The notes under the pieces are model-generated. The model was not told the origin of the DNA, did no database searches, and was given only the letters and a program-made list of their open reading frames with translations. 64,000 nucleotides of DNA from Devosia sp. Root685. Lineage in GTDB: Bacteria > Pseudomonadota > Alphaproteobacteria > Rhizobiales > Devosiaceae. Position numbers and translations under genes: made by a program. Location: positions 123,903 through 187,902 of the forward strand of contig NZ_LMHK01000004.1 in the NCBI RefSeq assembly GCF_001427875.1, in the 5' to 3' direction. Positions 27,030 to 35,836 of the stretch are shown piece by piece; position 1 is the first letter of the stretch; each line of letters starts with the position of its first letter.

Positions 27030-27079
27030 TAGCAGGCCCGGTGATAAACGAGAAATGCAATTTCCTGCAGGAGCGATAA
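27030..27079 (-). promoter_or_regulatory. shared regulon promoter element, copy B (binding protein B)
   Basis: Plus-strand parts TAGCA (27030-27034), ATGCAA (27055-27060), GCGATAA (27073-27079), with spacings 20 and 12 as in the copies at 19653 and 22358. The element lies 55 bases from the ATG at 26975. The flanking CGAGAAATGCAA is also shared with the 22358 copy, as expected if gene and promoter were duplicated together. Confidence 0.75.
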
Positions 27080-27295
27080 CTGGATTTGATGGATAAACCC
27101 GACACCCGCACGAAAGACATTCGGTCGGACAACGAGTTGCCGTCGGGCCGAAATGGCGCTTTGGTCGAGGGCAAAACGCGTCAGTAGCGCGCGTCTCCGA
27201 ATGGCCGTGGGCACCTCATGCCAGGTGCAGCGTATGTGGCGAGAGCGGTTCGATAACTGACACCGGTTTCCTGCCCGAATGACACCAGCAACATG

Positions 27296-28207
27296 CTACC
27301 GATGGTGGTCGAAGCCACACCAGTTGGCGTCAACCTCGCCGGCGTAAGGAATAGCCGGTTGGGCTCCGGGTTTGAGACAGGCCAGGCTTGCGGCAATCGC
27401 AGCACGGTGCATTGCCTGCTCCAGGTCCAAGCCGGCATCAAGGCCAGCGGCGAGATAGCCGCAGAACGTGTCTCCGGCCCCCACTGTATCGACGGGATCA
27501 ACTGGATGCGCCGGGACTGAAATGATCCGGCCATCCTTGGTGGCAGCGCTTGCGCCCTTGCTGCCCAGCGTCACGATGATGATCTGTTGGTGCCGCTTGG
27601 CCCAGTCGGACATCGCTAGATCGATATCGCCGTTGCCGCCCCCACATAGCAGCGCAAACTCGGTCTCGTTGGCGACAACGATGCTCGCCTTGGGCGCGAT
27701 CGATGCCGTGGTGTCGAGAAAGGGAGCCGTATTGAGAATGGACGTAATGCCCCTCGCCCGCGCCAGATCCAGCGCCCGCTCCGTTGCTGCCTGCGGCACC
27801 TCCTGCTGCACCAGCAACACGCCACCAGCGAGGTCCGCCGACGCCTCTTCCGCATCGGCCTCGGTCAGACTGGCATTGGCACCGGGTAACACTGCAATGA
27901 CGTTCTCGCCGTCGCCATCCACGAAAATCATCGCGATGCCGCTCGGTCGTTCGACGGACTTGACGCGTGAGAGATCGACGCCGTCGCGTCTAAGGAGGTC
28001 AAGCGCGAGCGCGGCGAAGGCGTCCTGCCCCACTGCAGAGACATGCCGGACCTCGGCGCCCGCACGCCTTGCCGCCAGCGCCTGATTGGCGCCCTTGCCG
28101 CCGGCGGCCATCGAGAACGTTCCGCCGGCCACGGTCTCGCCGGGCCTGGGCAGGCGGCTGACGGTGCCAACCTGATCCAGATTGGTCGAACCGAAAACGA
28201 TGATCAT
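27296..28207 (-). CDS. rbsK: ribokinase-like PfkB-family sugar kinase
   Basis: PfkB kinase of 303 aa, most like ribokinase: MIIVFGSTNLDQVGTVSRLP at the start, the AAGGKGANQALAARRAG substrate signature, ILNTAPF, VANETEFALL, and the ATP/anion-hole motif VDTVGAGDTFCGYLAAGLD near the C terminus with catalytic Asp. It phosphorylates ribose (or deoxyribose) at C5. ATG 28207 is chosen because all upstream in-frame sequence belongs to the deaminase gene region. As the last gene of the nucleoside module it would channel ribose released by the nucleoside hydrolase into the pentose phosphate pathway. Confidence 0.9.
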   Translation of the reverse strand: MIIVFGSTNLDQVGTVSRLPRPGETVAGGTFSMAAGGKGANQALAARRAGAEVRHVSAVGQDAFAALALDLLRRDGVDLSRVKSVERPSGIAMIFVDGDGENVIAVLPGANASLTEADAEEASADLAGGVLLVQQEVPQAATERALDLARARGITSILNTAPFLDTTASIAPKASIVVANETEFALLCGGGNGDIDLAMSDWAKRHQQIIIVTLGSKGASAATKDGRIISVPAHPVDPVDTVGAGDTFCGYLAAGLDAGLDLEQAMHRAAIAASLACLKPGAQPAIPYAGEVDANWCGFDHHR

Positions 28208-28238
28208 TGCAGCCCCTTTGTCATGAGTTGCGGCAGGC

Positions 28239-28862
28239 TCAAGCGAGCGGTATGCCCTTGTTGCCCTTGTCGCGTTGGTAGATGGCCGAGAGATCCGCAT
28301 AGGCTGCCTGCAGGCCGTCCAGACGCGACAACAGATTCGCGCGATCGCCGCTATCCAGACCTGCAACCATTTGCTTCAGGCCCTGACTCCGGAAAAACGC
28401 ATTGGTGCGATTGTAGAGCGGCCTGTCGGGAGGCGCTGCGACGCGATCTGGATCGGGGACCGCGTAGACCGCCTGCAAGATCTGGATGTCATATGGAATT
28501 GCAAAGCTGTCGCGGCTGTCCTCGTAGGTGAAGAGATAGTAGAAATTATCAAATCCCGACCAGGTGATGCCGGACAGGCAGAGTGAGCAGGGCTCGTGCG
28601 AGGTTAGGAAGATACAGTCCTTCGTTGCTGGCCGTTGCTTTTCGGGCAGTTCGAAGAAGCGCTTGATGGCGTGCATTTCACCATGCCAGAGCGGGTTTTC
28701 AGTCTCGTTGTTGGTTTCGGCCACAACCACCGACAGATCGGATTTGCGCAGGATAGCCGCGCCAAAGAGCTTGTTGCCCTGGGCGACAGCGCTCGCCGTC
28801 ATGGGCACAACGTCATGCTCGATGACGTCGAGCAGGCGCGAGATGAAGTTGACTCTTTCCAC
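28239..28862 (-). CDS. zinc-dependent nucleoside/nucleobase deaminase
   Basis: Cytidine-deaminase-superfamily protein of 207 aa. The zinc and proton-shuttle motif LWHGEMHAI (HxE type) and the PCSLC motif are intact, giving His-Cys-Cys zinc ligands. A C-terminal extension of about 80 residues (from PYDIQILQAVYAV onward) is not part of the core fold and I do not recognise it. I take GTG 28862 (MERVNFISRLL) as start: it has GGAG seven bases upstream, while the frame's upper limit (28955) includes non-conserved residues. It lies 31 bases before the ribokinase start in the same operon, so it probably deaminates a base or nucleoside imported by the ABC system. Confidence 0.88.
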   Translation of the reverse strand: MERVNFISRLLDVIEHDVVPMTASAVAQGNKLFGAAILRKSDLSVVVAETNNETENPLWHGEMHAIKRFFELPEKQRPATKDCIFLTSHEPCSLCLSGITWSGFDNFYYLFTYEDSRDSFAIPYDIQILQAVYAVPDPDRVAAPPDRPLYNRTNAFFRSQGLKQMVAGLDSGDRANLLSRLDGLQAAYADLSAIYQRDKGNKGIPLA

Positions 28863-28980
28863 GTAGATGCTCCGGGCCACGAGGCCAATTTGTCTTGGTT
28901 CTTGGTAATTATGCGCACACGGCGTCGAAGTGGTCCGGGCCGAACTCTTGGTCACCGCGGATGGGCTTCCTGCCCTTTGA

Positions 28981-29009
28981 CCTAACCGCCGGCACTGCCG
29001 GCGGTTAGG
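28981..29009 (-). terminator. strong intercistronic hairpin in the nucleoside operon
   Basis: Perfect 13 bp stem CCTAACCGCCGGC / GCCGGCGGTTAGG with a 3-base loop, 16 bases beyond the nucleoside hydrolase stop (29025) and 119 bases before the deaminase start. There is no T run on the minus strand, so it may be a partial terminator or an mRNA 3' stabiliser separating uptake genes from downstream enzymes. Confidence 0.6.
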
Positions 29010-29024
29010 TTCTGCAAGGCCGCT

Positions 29025-29930
29025 TCAGTTCGTTGCCAGCGCGTCCATGAAGGTTGCTTTCACCCTCTCTACATCGAGGTTCAGGCAAACCCTGACCGGG
29101 GCGCGGCCAGACGTACGATAGGTTCGTCCGATTTCTTCGCCGTCCAGTTTCACTGCCAGCGGAGTGCTCTCGGCCTCGAACATTTCGGGGTGCAGCGCCG
29201 CCACGATCGTCATTGGATCGTGAAAACCGCAACCCGCTTCGCCAACCGTCTTGTAGAACTCGAGATAGAAATGGCTGATATCCTGCAAAAAACCGCCATG
29301 TCTGGGGTTGAGCTTGGCCATCTGCGAGAAATCGGCCGCCTTGAGGATCAGGCTCATCGTCACGTCGAGGCCGACCATAGTGATGTCGGCTCCGCTCTGC
29401 AGCACGACATCAAGCGCATGCGGATCGTGCCAGGTATTGGCCTCGGCAAATGGAGAAACATTGCCGTGGCGATCAAGGGTACCGCCCATGAAGACGATAC
29501 TTTTGATGTTCTTGATGAAATCGGGATCGAGATCGATGGCTGCGGCCACGTTCGTCATCGGACCGACGGGGCAGAGCACGATTTCGCCTGGGTTTTCCCG
29601 CGCGATGCGGCTCAGGAATTGCGCGGCAGATTCTCCGATGGCCTTTCCCGTGGGCTCTGGCGCCGGTAAGTCGCCGAGGCCTTCTGGTCCGTGAACGTGA
29701 ACGGAAGGTTTGAAAGGCGGCAGTGCCCTTGGGATATTGGCGCCCTCGGCAACGGGTACCGAAATTCCAAGCCGTTCGGCGAGATAGAGCGCGTTGCGGG
29801 TACCTTGCGCAGCTGTCACATTGCCAAAAACCGTCGTCAGACCGAGTAGCTCGATGTCTGGATGTAGCGCAGCGAAGGTTATGGCCATCGCATCGTCAAC
29901 GCCGGGATCTGTATCGATGACGAGTTTCAT
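29025..29930 (-). CDS. inosine-uridine nucleoside N-ribohydrolase
   Basis: Nucleoside hydrolase of 301 aa that splits ribonucleosides into base and ribose. MKLVIDTDPGVDDAMAITFA (calcium-binding Asp cluster at residues 6-11) opens the protein, followed by GLTTVFGNV, ILCPVGPMTN-like VLCPVGPMTNVAAAI, KSIVFMGG, EANTWHDPHA and the C-terminal active-site GFHDPMTIVAAL with catalytic His and Asp. Full length for the family (about 310). ATG 29930 is the conserved start. It follows the second permease gene by 47 bases, within an import operon, so the substrate is taken up as an intact nucleoside. Confidence 0.93.
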   Translation of the reverse strand: MKLVIDTDPGVDDAMAITFAALHPDIELLGLTTVFGNVTAAQGTRNALYLAERLGISVPVAEGANIPRALPPFKPSVHVHGPEGLGDLPAPEPTGKAIGESAAQFLSRIARENPGEIVLCPVGPMTNVAAAIDLDPDFIKNIKSIVFMGGTLDRHGNVSPFAEANTWHDPHALDVVLQSGADITMVGLDVTMSLILKAADFSQMAKLNPRHGGFLQDISHFYLEFYKTVGEAGCGFHDPMTIVAALHPEMFEAESTPLAVKLDGEEIGRTYRTSGRAPVRVCLNLDVERVKATFMDALATN

Positions 29931-29977
29931 TGGTTTCAGTCTCCTAGAAATTTTGGGCAATGCCCCTTGGCCTGGAA

Positions 29978-30889
29978 TCAGGCAGCGCTTTTCCGGGCGA
30001 TGCGTCGGCGGCGCATAGCATGCACAAGCAGAGCAAGGATTGGGACGATGTAGGGAACGGTCTGCACAAGCTCACTTGGCAGCCCCCCACCCTGCATGGT
30101 GATCGAGATCGTTTCCGCCGTGCCCAGGACGACGGCGGACAACATTGTGCCGAGGGCACTGCCACCGCCCATGACTTCTGCGGCGAGCGCGATGAAGCCG
30201 CGGCCTGCCGTCATGTTCTGGCCAAACCAGCTGACATATCCCATGGAGAGGAATGCACCCGCCACGCCGCCGAAAGCACCCGAGGCTGCCAATGCCCAGA
30301 ACTGGTAGCGCCTGACATTGACGCCGGCCGCCGCTGCGGCCTCCGGCTTTTCGCCCACGGCCCTCAGGCGGATGCCCACTGGAGTGCGGGTCAGAAAGAG
30401 TGCCACGAGAGGCGCGGCAAGAAAGGCCGTATAGGTCAAGATGTGATGGCCGGACACGGCCATACCCACCAGCGGCAGATCCCCCAGCAGCGGGATATCG
30501 ATTGTCGGCAGCGTCTTGCTTGGCAGTGAACTGGACACGCCCTTTGATCCGGTGATCAGGAAAAGCAAAAGCGTTGTGCCGGCGGCCGCAGCAATGTTGA
30601 TGGCTATGCCCGAAAGGATCAGGTCGGCCTTTGCGACATGCACCGCCGTCGCCAGCAAAGCGCCCAAGGCAGCGCCGATCAATATGGCAGCCGCAAGACC
30701 GAGCAAGGCGCTGCCGGTGAAGGCGCTAACGACCACACCGGCAAAAGCACCGGCAAGCATCATGCCCTCGATGCCAATGTTCAGGACGCCGGCACGGGTT
30801 GAAATCAGCACACCAAGTGCAGCGAGGGTGAGCGGCGTGGAAACCCTGAGGGCGACAGCCACGAATTCGGCGACGGACGAAGCATCCAT
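29978..30889 (-). CDS. nucleoside ABC transporter permease (NupP/YufQ-like)
   Basis: Inner-membrane permease of 303 aa of the BPD_transp_2 type, about eight TM helices. Recognisable stretches: ALAALGVLISTRAGVLNIGIE-like LTLAALGVLISTRAGVLNIG, EGMMLAGAF, GINVRRYQFWALAASGAFGG-like GVNVRRYQFWALAASGAFGG, and FIALAAEVMGGGSALGTML near the end. It starts one base after the preceding permease stop (30891). Together they form the heterodimeric channel of a BMP-type nucleoside importer. Confidence 0.92.
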   Translation of the reverse strand: MDASSVAEFVAVALRVSTPLTLAALGVLISTRAGVLNIGIEGMMLAGAFAGVVVSAFTGSALLGLAAAILIGAALGALLATAVHVAKADLILSGIAINIAAAAGTTLLLFLITGSKGVSSSLPSKTLPTIDIPLLGDLPLVGMAVSGHHILTYTAFLAAPLVALFLTRTPVGIRLRAVGEKPEAAAAAGVNVRRYQFWALAASGAFGGVAGAFLSMGYVSWFGQNMTAGRGFIALAAEVMGGGSALGTMLSAVVLGTAETISITMQGGGLPSELVQTVPYIVPILALLVHAMRRRRIARKSAA

Positions 30890-30890
30890 T

Positions 30891-31973
30891 TCAGTGGGCC
30901 TCCGCCTTGGGCAGGCTCTTGGTGAGCCCGGCCGAGCGTTCGCCGGACACCAGGCGCAGCAGCATGGGGTTGCGGATGATGGCGGCAGCGGTCGCGATCA
31001 GCAGCACGAGCGCATTGATCAGCCCAACGCCTTCGATGGGCACATCGAAATTGCGCCCCACCAGGTCGCCGCCGACCTGCAGATACGCCAGAAACAGGGC
31101 CGAAGGGATAAGCAAGAGAGGGTTGTCGCGGGCGAGGATCGCCACCGTGACACCGACCCAGCCGGTCCCAGGCAAGGCTTGCCAGGAGAAGCGCGTATAG
31201 AGCCCCAGCATTTCGATGCCGCCAGCAAAAGCAGCGATGAGGCCACCCAATGCGGCAGAGCGCACCATGACGCGACGCAAGGGCAGACCGAGATGCGCGG
31301 CGAACGAGGGATTGGAGCCGACGAGACGCGCTTCAAATCCCCCTGCCGTTCGAAACAGGTAGATCGCGCCACCAATGCAGGCCAGCAGCGCCAATACGGT
31401 GCCCAAGTGGATGCGCGTGCCGGGCACGATGCGCGGCAACTGTGCTTCCAGCGGGATCTTGTAGGACGCCATAGCACCGGCTGCCGGATCGCGCAGGAAG
31501 TAGTTGAGCACGAAAAGGCCCACGAAAAGCGCCACGAAATTGAGCATGAGCGAGGTCACGAGTTCCGACGTGTCGAAATGAGCGCGCATCACGCCGGGCA
31601 GGACGCAGACCGTGGAGCCGATAACCGCACCGGCGGCGAGCGCCACCGGCGCAGCGGCCCACCAGGGCATTGGCAAGAGCAAGGCGGCCGCGACGGTTCC
31701 GAGACCACCAAGATAGAAGGCGCCCTCGACGCCCAGATTGAACATGCCGGAGCGGAACATCAGCGCGACTGCGAGGCCGCACAACATCGTGGGCGTGGCC
31801 ATTTCGACGATATTGCCGAGATAGCGCAGGTTGCGAAATGGCCCGAAGAGAAACGTCTCCAGGACTCCCACCGGATCCTGGGTGGTCAAGGCCAGTGGCA
31901 GCATGACTGTTATTACGACGATGGCGAGAATGACGATGGTCACAATCGCCGGGGCGAGAGCTTTGCGGCTCAT
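30891..31973 (-). CDS. nucleoside ABC transporter permease (NupQ/YufP-like)
   Basis: Second permease, 360 aa, ten or so hydrophobic segments. Family signatures: ATPTMLCGLAVALMFRSGMFNLGVEGAFYLGGLG (seen in two parts), THFDTSELVTSLMLN-like AHFDTSELVTSLMLNFVALF, and LPGTGWVGVTVAILARDNPL. Its start overlaps the ATPase stop by ATGA (31970-31973). Homologues in Bacillus and alphaproteobacteria transport purine and pyrimidine nucleosides. Confidence 0.92.
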   Translation of the reverse strand: MSRKALAPAIVTIVILAIVVITVMLPLALTTQDPVGVLETFLFGPFRNLRYLGNIVEMATPTMLCGLAVALMFRSGMFNLGVEGAFYLGGLGTVAAALLLPMPWWAAAPVALAAGAVIGSTVCVLPGVMRAHFDTSELVTSLMLNFVALFVGLFVLNYFLRDPAAGAMASYKIPLEAQLPRIVPGTRIHLGTVLALLACIGGAIYLFRTAGGFEARLVGSNPSFAAHLGLPLRRVMVRSAALGGLIAAFAGGIEMLGLYTRFSWQALPGTGWVGVTVAILARDNPLLLIPSALFLAYLQVGGDLVGRNFDVPIEGVGLINALVLLIATAAAIIRNPMLLRLVSGERSAGLTKSLPKAEAH

Positions 31974-33499
31974 GCTGTTTCCTCCAGTCCGAGCATGAAT
32001 GGCCCAAGCCTATCCGGCGTAAGCCCGTCGATAGTGTCGAACCGTGCGACGATGCGTCCGCCAAACATGACCACGATGCGGTCCGAAAGGGTGAGCAGTT
32101 CGTCGAGGTCCGAGGTCACCAGCAAAATGCCGACGCCCGTGCCAGCCATGTTGCGCATACGCTCGTGCAGGAAGGCGGCGGCGGCAATGTCGATGCCGCG
32201 CGTCGGTTCATCAGCGATAAGAAAGCTGGGGGCCGACGCGAACTCGCGCGCCGCGATCAGCTTTTGCGCATTGCCCCCCGAGAGCGCCGACAACGGCGCT
32301 TCCGGGCCGGGAGAGCGCACTCCATATTCGGAAATCATATCCCTGGTGGCCTCGACCATCTTCCGGCGATCAAGCAGCGCGCCCATGCGGTAAGCCGGTT
32401 TGCGATGCGCCCCGGCAACGGCATTGTCGACCAACGACATCGACATGGCGCTGCCGTCTTTGTGGCGGTCCGCCGGTAGGTGCGCGAGACCGGCCGACCG
32501 CCAATCTCGCGTGCTGCCGGACTTCATATCCCGCCCGCCAAAGACGATTGTGCCGCTTTCGGCTGCCTTCCGGCCGGACAGCAAGGCCACGAGGCCCTGC
32601 TGGCCGCCGCCATCGACACCAGCAACACCGACGACTTCGCCAGCATAGATCGTCAGGTCGAGATTGCTAACGCGTTCGCCCGGGCGACCACGCGATTGCG
32701 ACACATTCTTCAGCGCCACCAGCGGGGCGCCGACGCTGCGGCTAGCCCGCACGGGGCGAGCGACACTCGTTGCGCCACCCATGACCAGCCGCGACAATGC
32801 GTCGTTGTCGAGATCGGCCAGTTGAGCGTCGCCGACGACGCGGCCCGCTCGCAGCACGGTGACGTGGCTGGCCAATGCACGCACTTCGCGCAGTTTGTGC
32901 GAAATGAACAGGATGGTCAGACCGGCGTCGCGCAAATGACGAAGACGGGTAAACAGCTCCTCCGTCTCGGGCGGCGAGAGCACTGCCGTTGGCTCGTCAA
33001 GGATCAGCAAGCGAATATCGCGTGATAGGGCCTTGAGGATCTCGACCTTTTGCTGCGCTGCCACCGACAATGTGCTGACGCGCGCGTCTGGATCAACCGC
33101 CAGGTTGAAGCGCTTTGACAGCGCCGCGACCCGCCGGCTGGTCTTTTCTCGGTCGACGAAAATACCCGACCGTTGCTCCTGACCCAGAAAGATGTTCTCG
33201 GCGACGGTCAGCGAGGGCACCAGGGTGAAATGCTGATGCACCATCCCGATGCCCTGCTCGACCGCTGCTGCGGGCGAGCGAATTTCGGCCACGCCGCCAT
33301 CCAGCAGAAGACGACCGGAGCTTGGCTGTTCGAGGCCAAACAGAATTTTCATGAGCGTCGACTTCCCGGCACCGTTCTCGCCGGAAATCGCGTGGATGAC
33401 GCCGCGAGCAACCGAGAAAGAAACCTCGGTAAGCGCCCGCGTGCCATTGCCATACGCCTTGGATATCGCCTCGAAGGCGACCAGCGCGTTGGAAGTCAT
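31970..33499 (-). CDS. nucleoside ABC transporter ATPase with two nucleotide-binding domains
   Basis: Sugar/nucleoside-type ATPase of 509 aa with tandem domains. First domain: Walker A GENGAGKST (about 40-48), Walker B LLILDEPTAVLSP, but a degenerate signature (LSVAAQQKVEI). Second domain: a degenerate Walker A (GVDGGGQQGL) but a good signature (LSGGNAQK) and Walker B LIADEPTRGIDI. This asymmetry is usual for the RbsA/NupO class and is not damage. ATG 33499 is preferred; it lies 7 bases beyond the binding-protein stop. Confidence 0.92.
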   Translation of the reverse strand: MTSNALVAFEAISKAYGNGTRALTEVSFSVARGVIHAISGENGAGKSTLMKILFGLEQPSSGRLLLDGGVAEIRSPAAAVEQGIGMVHQHFTLVPSLTVAENIFLGQEQRSGIFVDREKTSRRVAALSKRFNLAVDPDARVSTLSVAAQQKVEILKALSRDIRLLILDEPTAVLSPPETEELFTRLRHLRDAGLTILFISHKLREVRALASHVTVLRAGRVVGDAQLADLDNDALSRLVMGGATSVARPVRASRSVGAPLVALKNVSQSRGRPGERVSNLDLTIYAGEVVGVAGVDGGGQQGLVALLSGRKAAESGTIVFGGRDMKSGSTRDWRSAGLAHLPADRHKDGSAMSMSLVDNAVAGAHRKPAYRMGALLDRRKMVEATRDMISEYGVRSPGPEAPLSALSGGNAQKLIAAREFASAPSFLIADEPTRGIDIAAAAFLHERMRNMAGTGVGILLVTSDLDELLTLSDRIVVMFGGRIVARFDTIDGLTPDRLGPFMLGLEETA

Positions 33500-33506
33500 C
33501 TCTTGC

Positions 33507-34619
33507 CTACGGGCGAACGCTGTCGCGCAAGGCAGAGAGAGCGTTGGTGTCCATGCCGAACGCGCTGCTGACCGTCGTCTTGCCACCAACGATGGCCGCT
33601 TCAGCACTCGCTATATCCGACTTGAGTTGTTCAGACGCGATCTTCTTGAAATTGTCGGTCTGAGCAAGACCGATGGCCCCTTCGACAATCCCGAGAACTT
33701 CGGCCGAACCGAAAGGCAATTCCTCGCTCAGGAAGAGTTCAAAGGCGCGGGCGACGGACACGTCCACACGCTTGAGCATCGAACTGACGATCTTGTCGGC
33801 CATTTCAGCATCCGTCGGGCGGATGGCAGCCTCTTCGTCGGAATTGCAGCCAATCGCGAGTTTGCCGACTTCCTTTGCCGCAGCAAATTGACCAAGGCCG
33901 GCCGTACCGGCGGCGGCAAAACCGATGGCCACGCCCGAACGGTACTGGGCGAGCGCCAATTCCTTGCCCTTGGCCGAATCGTCGAACGAATTGGCATAGG
34001 AAATGGCAATCTTGACATCGGGCGTCACCGACTGGGCACCCTCGATATAGCCGATCAGGAAGTCATTGATGACCGGGATGTCGAGCCCACCCAGGAACCC
34101 CAGCGCAGCGCCCTGGTCGGTTGCAACAGCGCCATCACGAACGAGACCCGCGGCCAGCATGCCGGCCAGGTAGGAGCCTTCATTCTGCTTGAAGAGCACC
34201 GAATAGACATTCCCGAACTGGCCACCGGCATAGTCCATCGTGCCGTCGATCAGGACATACTTCTGATCGGGATAGCGCGCTGCAACATCGGCCAGCGGAT
34301 CGACCATCTGGAAGGTGATGACATAGATCAGATCATAGCCCTGCTCAGAAACGTCCTCGAGCGTCGGCAGCCACTTGGTCTGGTCAAAGCCCATTTCGAT
34401 GACCTTGATCTCCACGCCCTCGCCGTGCTGCTTCTTGATCTCGTCAAAGCCAGCAACGCCCGAGTCGAAGAATGACCGGTCGCCCAGATTGCCACTGACC
34501 AGAAGCACGATCTTTTTCGCTCCCTGTGCCCGAGCGACCGGGACACCGGCCGCCAGACCAAGTGCCAACGCGAAGATGCCAGTCGATACGGTGCGGCGCG
34601 TGACGCGGTTGCCATTCAT
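33507..34619 (-). CDS. BMP-family nucleoside-binding protein
   Basis: Periplasmic binding protein of 370 aa of the BMP/Med family (PnrA-like). N terminus MNGNRVTRRTVSTGIFALAL has a twin-arginine-like RR followed by a hydrophobic core and a cleavage site near ARAQ; a Tat route is possible but unproved. Then GDRSFFDSGVAGFDEI, AARYPDQKYVLIDGTMD, GSYLAGMLAAGLV, GLGQFAAAKEVGKLAIGCNSDEEA (in parts). It is the first gene of the operon and its start lies 64 bases from the LacI-type operator pair at 34683-34720. BMP proteins bind purine or pyrimidine nucleosides, agreeing with the downstream hydrolase. Confidence 0.92.
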   Translation of the reverse strand: MNGNRVTRRTVSTGIFALALGLAAGVPVARAQGAKKIVLLVSGNLGDRSFFDSGVAGFDEIKKQHGEGVEIKVIEMGFDQTKWLPTLEDVSEQGYDLIYVITFQMVDPLADVAARYPDQKYVLIDGTMDYAGGQFGNVYSVLFKQNEGSYLAGMLAAGLVRDGAVATDQGAALGFLGGLDIPVINDFLIGYIEGAQSVTPDVKIAISYANSFDDSAKGKELALAQYRSGVAIGFAAAGTAGLGQFAAAKEVGKLAIGCNSDEEAAIRPTDAEMADKIVSSMLKRVDVSVARAFELFLSEELPFGSAEVLGIVEGAIGLAQTDNFKKIASEQLKSDIASAEAAIVGGKTTVSSAFGMDTNALSALRDSVRP

Positions 34620-34682
34620 TGTGTTTCTCCCCCGGGAATCCCTCCTGCAGAAGCCCATCCCGGCAAAGCTCTGCACGCCGTC

Positions 34683-34720
34683 AGTTAAACGGTTTTCTGA
34701 CGTTAAAAAACCGTTTAACT
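34683..34720. promoter_or_regulatory. inverted LacI-type operator pair
   Basis: Perfect inverted repeat AGTTAAACGGTTTT (34683-34696) and AAAACCGTTTAACT (34707-34720), each containing the near-palindromic core AAACSGTTT. The site lies between the BMP gene (34619) and the divergent LacI gene (34797) and therefore probably controls both. Confidence 0.8.
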
Positions 34721-34796
34721 CCTGTCAATAGATGATGTATGAAGCTTAAGAAGCGGGCAGATTGCCTCAAAAATGCGCCATCGACGGAGGGGCAAG

Positions 34797-35807
34797 ATGG
34801 CAACAATCAGGGAAGTTGCGACGCTGGCGGCGGTGTCCATAGCCACGGTTTCGCACTACCTCAACAAGACCAAGCCGGTCACCGAAGAGACTGGGCGGCG
34901 CGTGCAGGCGGCGATCAATCAGCTAAATTATCAGCGCGACGATATGGCTGCCTGGCTAAAGACGGCCGGAGCGCCTGTTGTCTTCATCGTCTATCCACAT
35001 GCCGACACGTCTTTTTTTGAGGACGTCGCCGAGGAAATCGAAGCCTGCCTCGTGCCTCATGGCCTCAATGCCCTTCGTGTGCGCAAGTCCACGATAGACC
35101 GCATGCTGGAAGGCGGCGCCCTGCGATCGTTTCTGACGAGATCGGCGGGGATCATCGTACTCGGCCACTCCAATGAATGGCCCAACAACGCCGTCGAGGC
35201 GACCTCCATTCTCCCCAGCGTCATGCTCAATTGGGACGACTTGAATGGCTTCATTGAGCAGGGTCTGCACGAACATCTCGATCAAGGCGCAGCGACGGCC
35301 ATGGCCTATCTCGCCGAGCGTGGTCACCGTAATATCGGCCTGATGACGGGCCCCTTATTGGAGAGAGGGCGCGGGCTTCTGAACGGAGCCTTGGCGAGCG
35401 CTGGCTCGCTGGGGCTCAATATCGCGCCGCAATGGATCGTACAGTCGTCCTATGACCTGAGGGATTCGTCCAACCAGGCCCGCAAGATGCTCGAGAGCAC
35501 GGAACGGCCAACCGCCTTGTTCACCTTCGGAACGCAGTTCGCCTTTGGCGCCCTGCAGGCCTGTTACGACCTCGGCATCCGGGTACCGGACGACATCTCC
35601 ATCATCAGCTATATCGAGTGTCGCCAGGCGGACTTTTCGGCGCCTCCGCTCACCACGGTGGCCCCATCCATTGCGCAGTTGGCCTCGCATGTCGTTGACC
35701 GCATGGTGGGGCTGATCAGTGGCAACGCGGTGAACATTCAAACGTCTCTGGATATTCAGATCGTCGAACGATCCAGCGTCAACCCGTTAAAGACCTCTCA
35801 TCAGTAG
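34797..35807 (+). CDS. LacI-family transcriptional regulator of nucleoside uptake
   Basis: LacI-type repressor of 336 aa. HTH at residues 1-25 (MATIREVATLAAVSIATVSH), hinge with QLNYQRDDMAAWL, and a periplasmic-binding-protein-like effector domain (about 60-330; AYLAERGHRNIGLMTGP, FTFGTQFAFGALQACYDLGI, PDDISIISY). ATG 34797 has GGAGG upstream; the frame's earlier ATG (34773) lacks one. It diverges from the nucleoside import operon with a perfect inverted operator between them. The hinge lacks the commonest LARSL motif, so DNA recognition may differ in detail. The effector is probably a nucleoside or ribose derivative. Confidence 0.92.
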   Translation: MATIREVATLAAVSIATVSHYLNKTKPVTEETGRRVQAAINQLNYQRDDMAAWLKTAGAPVVFIVYPHADTSFFEDVAEEIEACLVPHGLNALRVRKSTIDRMLEGGALRSFLTRSAGIIVLGHSNEWPNNAVEATSILPSVMLNWDDLNGFIEQGLHEHLDQGAATAMAYLAERGHRNIGLMTGPLLERGRGLLNGALASAGSLGLNIAPQWIVQSSYDLRDSSNQARKMLESTERPTALFTFGTQFAFGALQACYDLGIRVPDDISIISYIECRQADFSAPPLTTVAPSIAQLASHVVDRMVGLISGNAVNIQTSLDIQIVERSSVNPLKTSHQ

Positions 35808-35836
35808 CCAAGCGTCGCTCGGCAAATGGCGGATCT

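Noticed and set aside
30516..32393. Plus-strand frame of 625 codons
   Set aside because: Antisense to two nucleoside permeases and the ATPase; no recognisable domain.
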